Source of the DNA: Ancylobacter rudongensis
GTDB lineage: Bacteria > Pseudomonadota > Alphaproteobacteria > Rhizobiales > Xanthobacteraceae
Assembly (NCBI RefSeq): GCF_900100155.1
Contig: NZ_FMTP01000003.1
Coordinates: forward strand, 1-64,000
Direction: 5' to 3'
DNA length: 64,000 nucleotides
Part shown: piece by piece, positions 42,355 through 50,019 of the stretch
Numbering within the stretch: position 1 is the stretch's first letter
How the letters are laid out: every line of letters begins with the position of its first letter
Notes under the pieces: model-generated
The model's database searches: none
Seen by the model: only the letters and a program-made list of their open reading frames with translations
Told to the model about the DNA's origin: nothing
Position numbers and translations under genes: made by a program

Positions 42355-44400
42355 ATGGCGGCCTATGATGTTCTGTTCCAGCCGTTGCAGATCCGCAACC
42401 TGACGATCCGCAACCGCTTTCTCTCCACCAGCCACGAGCCCGGCTATGTTCTGGCCGGCGACATCACCGACCGCTACATCGCCTATCAGGCGGAGAAGGC
42501 GAAGGGCGGCATAGGCCTGACGCAGTTCGGCGGGGCGACCGCCGTCTCGGCCGAGAACTCGTTCTATTACGGCCAGATCAACGGCTCGGTGGACAAGGTC
42601 ATCCCGCAGTTTCGCAAGATGGCGGCCGCAATCCACCAGCATGGCGCCCATTGCACGGTGCAACTGACCCATGGCGGGCGGCGCGAGCGCTGGGACCTCA
42701 CCAACTGGCTGCCCACCTTCTCGCCCTCGCCGTTGCGCGAAATCATCCACGGCACCTTTCCGGCGACCATGGAAGATCACGACATAAGGCGCACCATCGA
42801 GAACTATGTCGCCGCCGCGACTCGGGTGCGCGAGGGCGATGTCGACGGGGTGGAGATTTCCTGCCAGGCCGGCACGCTGATCGAGCAGTTCTGGTCGCCG
42901 GCGATGAACCACCGCACCGACGGCTATGGCGGCCCGCTCGCCAACCGCATGCGGTTTGGCCTCGATATCCTCGAAGCGGTGCGTCGGCGCCTGGGCGATG
43001 ATTATGTCATCGGCATCCGCATGCCGGGCGACGAGATGCTGAAGGGTGGCCTCACCCAGGAGGACTGCCTCACCATCGCCTCCACCTATGCCGGCTCGGG
43101 TCTCATCGACTTCATCTCGGTGGTCGGCGGGCAGGCCTCCGACTACAAGTCGGAAGCGCGCATCTGGCCCACCATGTGGGTGCCCTCCGCCGCCTGGCTG
43201 CCGCTCGCCAAGGCGATCCGGGACGAGGTGCAGGGCAAGGTGAAGATCTTCCACGCCACCCGCATTACCGACGCCGCCACCGCCGAGCACGCGCTGAAGA
43301 GCGGGGCGGTGGACATGGTCGGCATGACCCGCGTCTTCATCGCCGATCCGCATTACGCCAACAAGCTGAGGGCGGGCGAGGAAGAGAACATCCGCCCCTG
43401 CGTCGGTGTCGGCTACTGCGTCGACCGCGCGATTCGTGGCATCGACGCGCTTTGCGCCCACAATGTCGCGACCTCGCGCGAGGCGACGATCCCGCAAAAC
43501 GTAGTGCCCGCCGCAGTGAAGAAGAAGGTGGTGATCGTCGGCGGCGGCCCGGCCGGCATGGAAGCGGCACGGGTGAGCGCGCGGCGCGGCCATGAGGTGG
43601 TGCTGTTCGAAGCCGGAGAACAGCTCGGCGGCCAGCTTCTCCTAGCGGCACGGGCGACCTGGCGACGCGAGATTTCCGGTATCACCGCCTGGCTCGCGCG
43701 GCAGATGGAGATCCTGAACGTCGATGTGCGGCTCAACACCTATGCCGAGGCCGAGGACGTGCTGGCGGAGGGGCCGGACGTGGTGATCATCGCCACTGGC
43801 GGTCTGCCCAATCTCGGTCGGTTCGAGGGCGTGGAGCTGGCGGTTTCCACTTGGGACGTGCTCTCCGGCCAGACGGCGGTCTCCGGCACGGTGCTGATCG
43901 CCGACGAGAACGGCACCTCCTCGGTCGCCTCCACGGCGGAATTTGCTGCCGCGAAGGGCGCGCGCCTGCACATCGTCACGCCGGACCGCGAATTCGGCCG
44001 CGAGATTGGCGGCACGAATCTCGGCGCCCACATGAGCGAGCTCTACAAGCACGACGTGACGATCGAGACCGATACCCGCCTCGTCGCGGTTCGCCGCACC
44101 GGCAACGGGCTGATTGCCACGGTGGAGAACACCTATAGCGAGAAACGTCGCGACATCCCGGTCGATCTAGTGATCGGCGACAATGGCACGCTGCCCAATG
44201 ACGACGTCTACACCGCGCTGAAGCCGCTCTCGCGCAATCTCGGCGAGGTGGACCTGCGGGCGCTCTCCGACGCCCGCGAGCAGACCATCGTCAGCAATAG
44301 CGAGGGCCGCTTCTTGCTCTACAAGGTTGGCGACGCCTGGTCCTCGCGCAATCTCCACGCCGCCATGCTCGACGCGGCGCGGCTGACCCACCCCCTGTGA
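42355..44400 (+). CDS. NADH:flavin oxidoreductase, TMADH/dimethylglycine-demethylase-like
   Basis: A 681-residue protein of the old-yellow-enzyme plus pyridine-nucleotide domain type. Residues 1-345 form an FMN barrel (LTHGGRR, DGVEISCQAGTL, NHRTDGYGGPLANR). A cysteine segment follows: Cys349, Cys355 and Cys367 are present but the TMADH Cys-x2-Cys position 352 is Val (PCVGVGYC). From about 389 a Rossmann domain (KKVVIVGGGPAGMEAA) continues to the end. Relatives demethylate tri/dimethylamine, dimethylglycine and N-methylproline. The ATG at 42355 has GGAGC upstream. It is the clearest hint that the island substrate carries an N-methyl group. Confidence 0.87.
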   Translation: MAAYDVLFQPLQIRNLTIRNRFLSTSHEPGYVLAGDITDRYIAYQAEKAKGGIGLTQFGGATAVSAENSFYYGQINGSVDKVIPQFRKMAAAIHQHGAHCTVQLTHGGRRERWDLTNWLPTFSPSPLREIIHGTFPATMEDHDIRRTIENYVAAATRVREGDVDGVEISCQAGTLIEQFWSPAMNHRTDGYGGPLANRMRFGLDILEAVRRRLGDDYVIGIRMPGDEMLKGGLTQEDCLTIASTYAGSGLIDFISVVGGQASDYKSEARIWPTMWVPSAAWLPLAKAIRDEVQGKVKIFHATRITDAATAEHALKSGAVDMVGMTRVFIADPHYANKLRAGEEENIRPCVGVGYCVDRAIRGIDALCAHNVATSREATIPQNVVPAAVKKKVVIVGGGPAGMEAARVSARRGHEVVLFEAGEQLGGQLLLAARATWRREISGITAWLARQMEILNVDVRLNTYAEAEDVLAEGPDVVIIATGGLPNLGRFEGVELAVSTWDVLSGQTAVSGTVLIADENGTSSVASTAEFAAAKGARLHIVTPDREFGREIGGTNLGAHMSELYKHDVTIETDTRLVAVRRTGNGLIATVENTYSEKRRDIPVDLVIGDNGTLPNDDVYTALKPLSRNLGEVDLRALSDAREQTIVSNSEGRFLLYKVGDAWSSRNLHAAMLDAARLTHPL

Positions 44401-44414
44401 AACGAGGCCCGGCG

Positions 44415-44969
44415 ATGACGCAGACGCTGACCCAGACATTGACCCATGGCGACATTACCTACCACGTGATCGCGCTTGAGCACTGCCTGAACCTGGTCGA
44501 GGGCTTCATCGCCGCCGGCACGAAATGGCATTCGCACGTTCTCTCGCCCGGTTGCGCCTTCAATCCCTATGACGGGTGCTACGCCATCGTCGTCGAGGAT
44601 GATGGCGCGCATGTTGCCTATATCGCCCCGTCGGAAGGGTTTCCGGAGGTCGACAAGACCTTCGTGAAGATGCTGCATGGCGAGGACATTCTCGACGAGG
44701 GCGCGGCGCGGGCGGCCGACCCTGCCGAGGTGGCCGGCTCGGCGCTGCTCAAGCGGGTGCGCGCGATCGACGCGCAGGGCGTGCACTGGCACCACCACAT
44801 GAACTTCCCCGCCTGCGCCCTGAACCCGCATCACGGGCATTGGGCGATCACGGTGGAGAGCGATGCGGGTACCTTCTCCGAAGGCTATGACGACGAGCCC
44901 AAGGCGGTGCTGCGCGAGATCGAGGTGATCTATTTCCGCAACCTCGCCGCCCGCACCGCCGGGGAGTAA
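44415..44969 (+). CDS. Unassigned protein with two WHxH...P.C motifs, paralogue 2
   Basis: A 184-residue paralogue of the protein at 30430-30954, also internally duplicated: Trp38-His39-x-His41-x3-Pro45-x-Cys47 and Trp125-His126-x-His128-x3-Pro132-x-Cys134. Shared ends are WHHHMNFPACALNP and YDDEPKAVLREIEVIYF. The CxxCH-like N-terminus of paralogue 1 is absent. It is the last gene of the racemase-oxidase-demethylase unit, 14 bases after the demethylase. I cannot assign a known family; a metal-dependent enzyme or metallochaperone is possible. Starts at the ATG after ACGAGG. Confidence 0.8.
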   Translation: MTQTLTQTLTHGDITYHVIALEHCLNLVEGFIAAGTKWHSHVLSPGCAFNPYDGCYAIVVEDDGAHVAYIAPSEGFPEVDKTFVKMLHGEDILDEGAARAADPAEVAGSALLKRVRAIDAQGVHWHHHMNFPACALNPHHGHWAITVESDAGTFSEGYDDEPKAVLREIEVIYFRNLAARTAGE

Positions 44970-44983
44970 GGCGGCGGCGCCTG

Positions 44984-45907
44984 TCAGGGAAAGTCCTTTA
45001 TCAGCGCGTCCGCCCGCATCCGCCGGCGCGAGCGCGATTCGCTGTAGAGCAGGAACAGCCCGGCCGTGGTGATGATGGCGGCGCCCACCAGGGTGCGCTC
45101 GTTCGGCACGTCGCCGAAGACCAGAAGGCCGAAGCCGACACCCCACAGCAGGAGCGAATACTGGAACGGGGCGAGCACGCTGACCGGGGTGAGCTTGACC
45201 GACCGGCTGATCACCAGATGCGCCAGGCAGGCGACGATGCCGAGCAGCAGCAGAAGGCCGATATCCACGGCATCCGGCGGCGTCCACTGGAAGACGGCGA
45301 ACACCCCGCCGCCGACAAGCGCCCCGAGCGCTTGAAGCGTGGCCAGAGCGGTATCGCTGGTTTTCACCAGCAACTTGTTCATCATCAAGGCGCCCGCATA
45401 GCAGAAGCTGCCGGCAAGCGCGTAGAGGATGCCCGGCGAGTACACCGCGACGGAAGGGCCGAGCGCGATCACCACGCCGCCAAACCCGGCGAGAATGACT
45501 AGCCAGCGGCGCCAGCCGACCCCGCCTCCCGGCAGGAAGCTGGACATGGCGGCGACATAGATCGGGCCGGCCATGTAGAAGGTGAAGACATCGGCCAGTG
45601 GGAGATAGGCGACAGCGGCGTAGAATAGCGCAGTATCGCCCGTCGCCACGCCGATCCGCATGAGTTGCAGCCAGGGGCGATTAATCCGCCCGACGCTGCG
45701 CCCCGCCCACAGCATGGGCCCCAGCACCAGGAAGGCGCCGATGGAACGGATCGCCAGAACCTGGCTGACCGCAAATGTCCCGACCAGGATCTTCCCCATC
45801 GTGTCGTTGAGGGCGAATAAGAAATTGCCCAGCACCATGAAGATGATGCCGATCCAGAACGCGTTGGCGTTGGCGGGGCTGATCAGGCGATTGAACAGGG
45901 GCAGCAT
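44984..45907 (-). CDS. DMT-superfamily (EamA) transporter
   Basis: A 307-residue inner-membrane protein with about ten hydrophobic helices in two EamA halves: FWIGIIFMVLGNFLFALNDT, VLAIRSIGAFLVLGPML, YLPLADVFTFYMAGPIYVAA, then SPGILYALAGSFCYAGALMM and PFQYSLLLWGVGFGLLVFGD. Members export amino acids or metabolites. Encoded after the ProC-like gene on the minus strand, 48 bases apart, and convergent with the demethylase unit. It may export a toxic or excess intermediate. Confidence 0.87.
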   Translation of the reverse strand: MLPLFNRLISPANANAFWIGIIFMVLGNFLFALNDTMGKILVGTFAVSQVLAIRSIGAFLVLGPMLWAGRSVGRINRPWLQLMRIGVATGDTALFYAAVAYLPLADVFTFYMAGPIYVAAMSSFLPGGGVGWRRWLVILAGFGGVVIALGPSVAVYSPGILYALAGSFCYAGALMMNKLLVKTSDTALATLQALGALVGGGVFAVFQWTPPDAVDIGLLLLLGIVACLAHLVISRSVKLTPVSVLAPFQYSLLLWGVGFGLLVFGDVPNERTLVGAAIITTAGLFLLYSESRSRRRMRADALIKDFP

Positions 45908-45955
45908 GGACCGCCAAGGGGGCGAGGGACCGAGGGAGGAGAGCTACACCGGCCC

Positions 45956-46780
45956 CTAGCTGCCGCCAAGCTCCACCGAGCGGCGACGTGCGGCATGGAC
46001 GGCGCGGGCGATGACCGGGTCCACGCCGGCAGGTCCCATGAGTTCGGCAAGCGCGGCGGCGGTCGTGCCGTTTGGGCTGGTGACCTGCCGGCGCAGGGTT
46101 GCCGGGTCCGTGTCGCCCTCGCGGGCGAGCCGTCCGGCGCCATAGACCGTCTGCAGCGCCAGCTCGCGGGCGAGGTCGCCCGGCAGCCCCTCGGCAATGC
46201 CCGCCCGCTCCAGGCAGTCGATCATGTGGAACACATAGGCCGGGCCGGAGCCCGAAACCGCCGTGACCGCGTCCATCAAGGCCTCGTCCTGGACGAAGCG
46301 CACTTGCCCAGTTGCGGAGAGCAGGCGCTGTGCCAGCGCGCGCTGGTCCGGCGAGGCTTGGCCATTCGCAACGCAGACCATCATGCCGGCGCCAATGGCC
46401 GCAGGCGTATTGGGCATGCAGCGAATGAGAGAGGTGCGGGTTCCGAGAGCCTCTTCCATGCGCTCCAGCCCCACACCCGCGGCCACGGAAATGACCAAGG
46501 CACTGCTCTCAGCGAATCGCCTGATGTCAGGCAGGACCGTGTCCATCTGCTGTGGCTTGACAGCCAGTAACACGACATCGGGTGTGGGCCGAGCGGACAC
46601 GTCGCCCAACTCCGCCGAGGTCGCGGCGCCTGCCGCTGCCGCGCGTTCGCGCAGCGGCGCGGACGGCTCGACGATGTGGACCTCTATCGCCTCTGCGCCA
46701 GTCAGCCAGCCGACGGCCAGCGCGTACCCCATATTGCCGCAGCCAATGAGAAGGACTTGAACATTCGTCCGTGCCGTCAT
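45956..46780 (-). CDS. Pyrroline-5-carboxylate reductase-like (ProC family)
   Basis: A 274-residue NAD(P)H-dependent reductase with the Rossmann motif LLIGCGNMGYALAVGWL, VLLAVKPQQMDTVLPDIR, ISVAAGVGLERMEEALG, RCMPNTPAAIGAGM and the C-terminal signature AVSGSGPAYVFHMIDCLERA with LRRQVTSPNGTTAAALAEL. ProC reduces P5C to proline. As a regulon member with a perfect box upstream, it may act on a pathway imine instead of serving proline synthesis. The ATG at 46780 has GGAGG upstream. Confidence 0.85.
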   Translation of the reverse strand: MTARTNVQVLLIGCGNMGYALAVGWLTGAEAIEVHIVEPSAPLRERAAAAGAATSAELGDVSARPTPDVVLLAVKPQQMDTVLPDIRRFAESSALVISVAAGVGLERMEEALGTRTSLIRCMPNTPAAIGAGMMVCVANGQASPDQRALAQRLLSATGQVRFVQDEALMDAVTAVSGSGPAYVFHMIDCLERAGIAEGLPGDLARELALQTVYGAGRLAREGDTDPATLRRQVTSPNGTTAAALAELMGPAGVDPVIARAVHAARRRSVELGGS

Positions 46781-46809
46781 GTCAGCCTCCGCCACATGTT
46801 AATTTGTAA

Positions 46810-46822
46810 TTTGTTATAACAT
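46810..46822. promoter_or_regulatory. Putative GntR operator 7 (ProC unit)
   Basis: TTTGTTATAACAT contains the perfect palindrome TGTTATAACA and sits 29 bases upstream of the ProC-like start. It is the best example of the regulon motif. Confidence 0.72.
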
Positions 46823-47241
46823 TTTGGCGATTGTGACGAGAGGTATTTTGCAGACGTGAGAAGGCGCGCAAAAGGCGCAACGGATGTTCGGTCATTTGGC
46901 GGAAAGGGAGAACAAGGGGGCTTAAGCCCATCAGAATCCGAATGTGAAGTGTGTGCAGCGAGCTTAGGCGGAGTTGGATTGCAACACATAAGGCTCATCG
47001 TGGTCGCGCGGGCGAGTCAGAATGGGGCACAGAGAGTGCTAGAGCGAACACATAGTTCTCATCTCGATTGCTTCCGGCCCGCCAGATTTTTAGCCTAAGG
47101 AACTGATTTACAAGACATTTTACGACTGACTTAGCCCAGCCGCCCTCATTTTACCCCACATATTTGAATTGCTGCGTCGATCGACCGTTGGGCGACCACA
47201 TTGGCAGGGACCTGCCGGGTCTCCCTAGCGCCAGAAATGCT
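46823..47241. other. Non-coding right flank of the catabolic island
   Basis: No gene is supported; short frames lack motifs. The stretch carries the right att-like repeat at 47147-47164 and marks the change from island to core-like DNA. I looked for a tRNA and found none. Confidence 0.5.
47147..47164 (+). repeat. Att-like direct repeat, right copy
   Basis: CATTTTACCCCACATATT differs from the copy at 25236-25253 at one base of 18. On the minus strand both read AATATGTGGGGT, the kind of sequence seen upstream of P4-type integrases, so this may be a relic of an integrase promoter rather than a crossover site. Confidence 0.45.
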
Positions 47242-48837
47242 CTAGCCGTGCCAGAACGGCTCGGCGTCGATGAACTTCCGCCAGCTGCGCCGCAGCGCCT
47301 CGGCGGTCTCGATGCGGTCGCGCCCCTGCCAGCCGGTGATGGCGCCGATGGCCTTGTGGACCTGCGGGAGCGACGTGCTCTCCTCCACCTCGCGCAGCAG
47401 CGACTGCGTCGTGGTGATATCGTTATCGATGCCGAGAATGTCCTGCAGCCGGGACATCCGCTTCAGATATTTCCGGGCGGCGCCGTCGTGGTCGTAGAGC
47501 GGCAGCAGGAACTCCGACCCATAGCGCAGCTTCTTCAGCGTCAGGCGCAGCTCATGCCGGGCCGTCGGCCGCAGTTTACGGAAATTGTGGCCCTGCTTCA
47601 GCGCCTTGCGGTGCAGGCGCGTCAATCCGCGCCCGGCGAAGTCGCGGGCCGGCTGGGTCAGCACGGCGAGAGCCTCGACACCGATATCGTTGCGCCAGCT
47701 TCGACGCTCGATGACCCGGCCGAGCGAGAGCAGGAAGCGGGTGCATTCGAGATCGATCAGATCGACGCGCACCGCCTGATAACTGCGCGCCCGTGGCGCG
47801 GCGGTGGCGGATCGGAGCGCGGTGAAATCGACGCCCGGCAGGTTGGCGCGCTCGATCTCGGCGATGGTCGACGTGGCGAACACGTCCCAATTGCGGGCCG
47901 GCCCGAGGGCGCTGGCCAGCCGCTTGGCGTCAAGGCCGAGGGCCTGGAGCGCCGAGGCCGGCACTTCTTTCCTGAACAGCGACAGGGCGGTGCGCAAGCG
48001 CCGCAGCGCGACCCGCAGCTGATGAACGCCCTCCGGGTCCTGGCCATGATGGGCCGCCATCAGATTCGCCATCACATGCCATTGGCAGGCGCTCAGAACC
48101 TTGGCGATCACATCGTCCGTGGTATCGGCCGGGGCAATGCCTGTCGCAAACGCCTTTTCGGCGCGAGGCGCGGTGCCGAAGGCGAGCGCATAGCCGCGCT
48201 CGGCCTTGCTTTGGAACCCGATGCGAACGGCCCCCTGCTCCAGCAGCGACAGGGCCAGCTCATAGAGCGTACCCGCCCCACCCGCTTTCAGTTCCAGTTC
48301 GATCTCGCAGACGGCTTCCACCTTCTCGCCGGCGCTCAGCGTTCCCTCATCGAACGCCACCTCGATGACGGCGCCGCCAAAGGCCACGACCTTGGTGTGG
48401 CGGCGGATCTTGGTGGTGAACACCGGCACGAGCTCCGCGCCCGGCAGCGTTGCGAAGGGCGCGCCCAGCTCGGCCAGGGGCAGCGCATCGAGCTGCAGGG
48501 CGCTATCGGGCACCCGCGCTTCCATCTCGCGCCGCTGCAGCGGGCTCCCCTCGGACGCCAGCTTCAGCGTCTGGACAAACTGCTTGCCGCTACGCCGGAC
48601 GCGCAGCGAGGCGCCCTGCCGGGCGATCACCGCATCGGGCGTATCGTAATAGGTGGCCTCCAGGCGCCGGACGACGCCCTTCGATGTCGCATTTCGCGTA
48701 ATGACGGCCGCGACGAGGAGGCGCTGCAGGGTGTCGGGATCCGTGAACAGCTTGAGTTCGACCTCGCGGCCGGCAGCTGCCGGCTCCGGCGCGTCGATGT
48801 CGCCGGTGAGTTGAACCTCGGGAGTTTGCTCCGACAT
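47242..48837 (-). CDS. CYTH-CHAD domain protein (inorganic triphosphatase-like)
   Basis: A 531-residue cytosolic protein. Residues about 20-225 form a CYTH tunnel domain: Glu25-x-Glu27-x-Lys29 (EVELKL), YYDTPDAVIARQGASLRVRR, RREMEARV and EIELELKAGG. Residues about 240-530 form a CHAD domain with conserved histidines and basic helices (HQLRVALRRLRTALSLF, RHELRLTLKKLRYGSEFL). CYTH proteins hydrolyse triphosphate or thiamine triphosphate; CHAD binds polyphosphate. GGAGAG precedes the ATG. It stands alone, divergent from the phosphatase gene. Confidence 0.9.
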   Translation of the reverse strand: MSEQTPEVQLTGDIDAPEPAAAGREVELKLFTDPDTLQRLLVAAVITRNATSKGVVRRLEATYYDTPDAVIARQGASLRVRRSGKQFVQTLKLASEGSPLQRREMEARVPDSALQLDALPLAELGAPFATLPGAELVPVFTTKIRRHTKVVAFGGAVIEVAFDEGTLSAGEKVEAVCEIELELKAGGAGTLYELALSLLEQGAVRIGFQSKAERGYALAFGTAPRAEKAFATGIAPADTTDDVIAKVLSACQWHVMANLMAAHHGQDPEGVHQLRVALRRLRTALSLFRKEVPASALQALGLDAKRLASALGPARNWDVFATSTIAEIERANLPGVDFTALRSATAAPRARSYQAVRVDLIDLECTRFLLSLGRVIERRSWRNDIGVEALAVLTQPARDFAGRGLTRLHRKALKQGHNFRKLRPTARHELRLTLKKLRYGSEFLLPLYDHDGAARKYLKRMSRLQDILGIDNDITTTQSLLREVEESTSLPQVHKAIGAITGWQGRDRIETAEALRRSWRKFIDAEPFWHG

Positions 48838-49036
48838 GTCGTCTCTCCGCTCGTCCGGGCATACGCCCGTTTGCCGCTACGAAGAGGCCACCTCCCGTCA
48901 GCTTGGAAAGCCACCGATAGCGGCTCGCACTGTCACATAAAAGTAGCATTGGCGGATCCGGGGACTCGCGACGACGCCCACTCGCCGCGCAGATTTCCGG
49001 GCGGCACGCTGCCGGAATATTGTGTTCCACGGAGCG

Positions 49037-49840
49037 ATGGATCATTCTGGCGCTCCGGTTTGGAGTCGGCAGATAATTTTCGGGCTTTGGAAAACACCCC
49101 TCGTCACCCTTTCCGAGGCGCGCGGCCCTGAGGGAATCCGGGTCTACGCCATTGGCGACATCCACGGGTGCCGGCCGCTGCTCGATAAGCTCCTACAGAA
49201 AATCGATGAGGATATCGCTCGGTCGAAGCCAGGCGACTGGCGGATCGTTTTCCTTGGCGACTATGTCGATCGCGGCCCGGACTCCAAGGGCGTGATCGAC
49301 CGCCTGCTCGCGCTACAGGCAGCCGATCCCCGCTACATGATGCTGGCAGGGAACCATGACGTGGAATTCCTCGCCTTTCTCGAGCAACCCGACATCGATG
49401 GCGTTTTCGTCAATAGCGGCGGCAACGCCACGGCGCGTTCCTATGGCGTGAAGCTCAATCCCTCGAAGCTGAAGACCGAGGGCGATCTCGCGCAGGTGCA
49501 TCGGAAGCTGGTGGAAGCGGTCCCCGCCTCGCATGTGCAGCTTCTGCAAGGGCTGCAGCGCGCGCTGTCGTTCGGGGACTATTTCTTCTGCCACGCCGGG
49601 GTCCGCCCCGGAACATCCTTGGACCGCCAGGACCCCGACGACCTCCTCTGGATCCGCGCCCCCTTCCTGGACTCCCTGATGCCGCTGGAAAAAGTGGTGG
49701 TGCACGGACACACGATCAGCGCGAAGCCGGAGGAGCGGATCAACCGCATCGGCATCGATACCGGCGCCTATCGAACCGGCCGCCTTACCGCGCTGGTCAT
49801 CGATGGCGACCACAAGGCATTTCTCTCGACCAAGGCATAG
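49037..49840 (+). CDS. Metallophosphatase, PPP-type serine/threonine phosphatase family
   Basis: A 267-residue phosphoesterase with all PPP motifs: YAIGDIHGCRPLLDKLL, FLGDYVDRGPDSKGV, MLAGNHDVEFL, FCHAGVRPG and VVHGHT. Such proteins dephosphorylate proteins or dinucleotides with two metal ions. The start is unsure: the ATG at 49037 or a GTG at 49022; the catalytic domain starts at about residue 35 either way. Divergent from the CYTH-CHAD gene across a roughly 200-base gap. Confidence 0.85.
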   Translation: MDHSGAPVWSRQIIFGLWKTPLVTLSEARGPEGIRVYAIGDIHGCRPLLDKLLQKIDEDIARSKPGDWRIVFLGDYVDRGPDSKGVIDRLLALQAADPRYMMLAGNHDVEFLAFLEQPDIDGVFVNSGGNATARSYGVKLNPSKLKTEGDLAQVHRKLVEAVPASHVQLLQGLQRALSFGDYFFCHAGVRPGTSLDRQDPDDLLWIRAPFLDSLMPLEKVVVHGHTISAKPEERINRIGIDTGAYRTGRLTALVIDGDHKAFLSTKA

Positions 49841-49961
49841 GCGCGGCACCCGCCTACCGTAACGCCGAAGGGCGCTGCGTGAGCCCGCGCCCCGGAGCCG
49901 AGCGGCCGCGCGTGGCGACCCGGACACGGCCACCCATCGGCAGTGGAGATCGCCGGGCCGG

Positions 49962-49986
49962 TTAACCACTCGTTAACCGAGATTAA
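49962..49986. promoter_or_regulatory. CtrA-type box upstream of minCDE
   Basis: TTAA-CCACTCG-TTAA is a perfect TTAA-N7-TTAA CtrA box (49962-49976), followed by a third TTAA after six bases (49983-49986). It lies 34-58 bases before the minC start codon. This matches the alphaproteobacterial cell-cycle regulator CtrA; binding is inference. Confidence 0.65.
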
Positions 49987-50019
49987 CTGAATCTATCCAT
50001 CAGATGGGAGATTCGATCC

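Noticed and set aside
40921-43593. An 890-codon minus-strand open frame across the oxidase and demethylase genes
   Set aside because: Antisense shadow of two genes with good ribosome binding sites and conserved motifs; its product has no recognisable domain.
45956-46780. Housekeeping proline biosynthesis gene proC
   Set aside because: The fold is ProC, but the regulon box and location with a DMT exporter inside the catabolic island make the biosynthetic symbol unsafe.
46856-47098. An 80-codon plus-strand frame and a 73-codon minus-strand frame in the island flank
   Set aside because: No ribosome binding site, no homology I recognise; likely chance frames in flanking DNA.
25236-47164. A tRNA gene at the island edges as integrase target
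   Set aside because: I searched both flanks by eye for T-loop and acceptor-stem patterns and found none, so I do not claim a tRNA att site.
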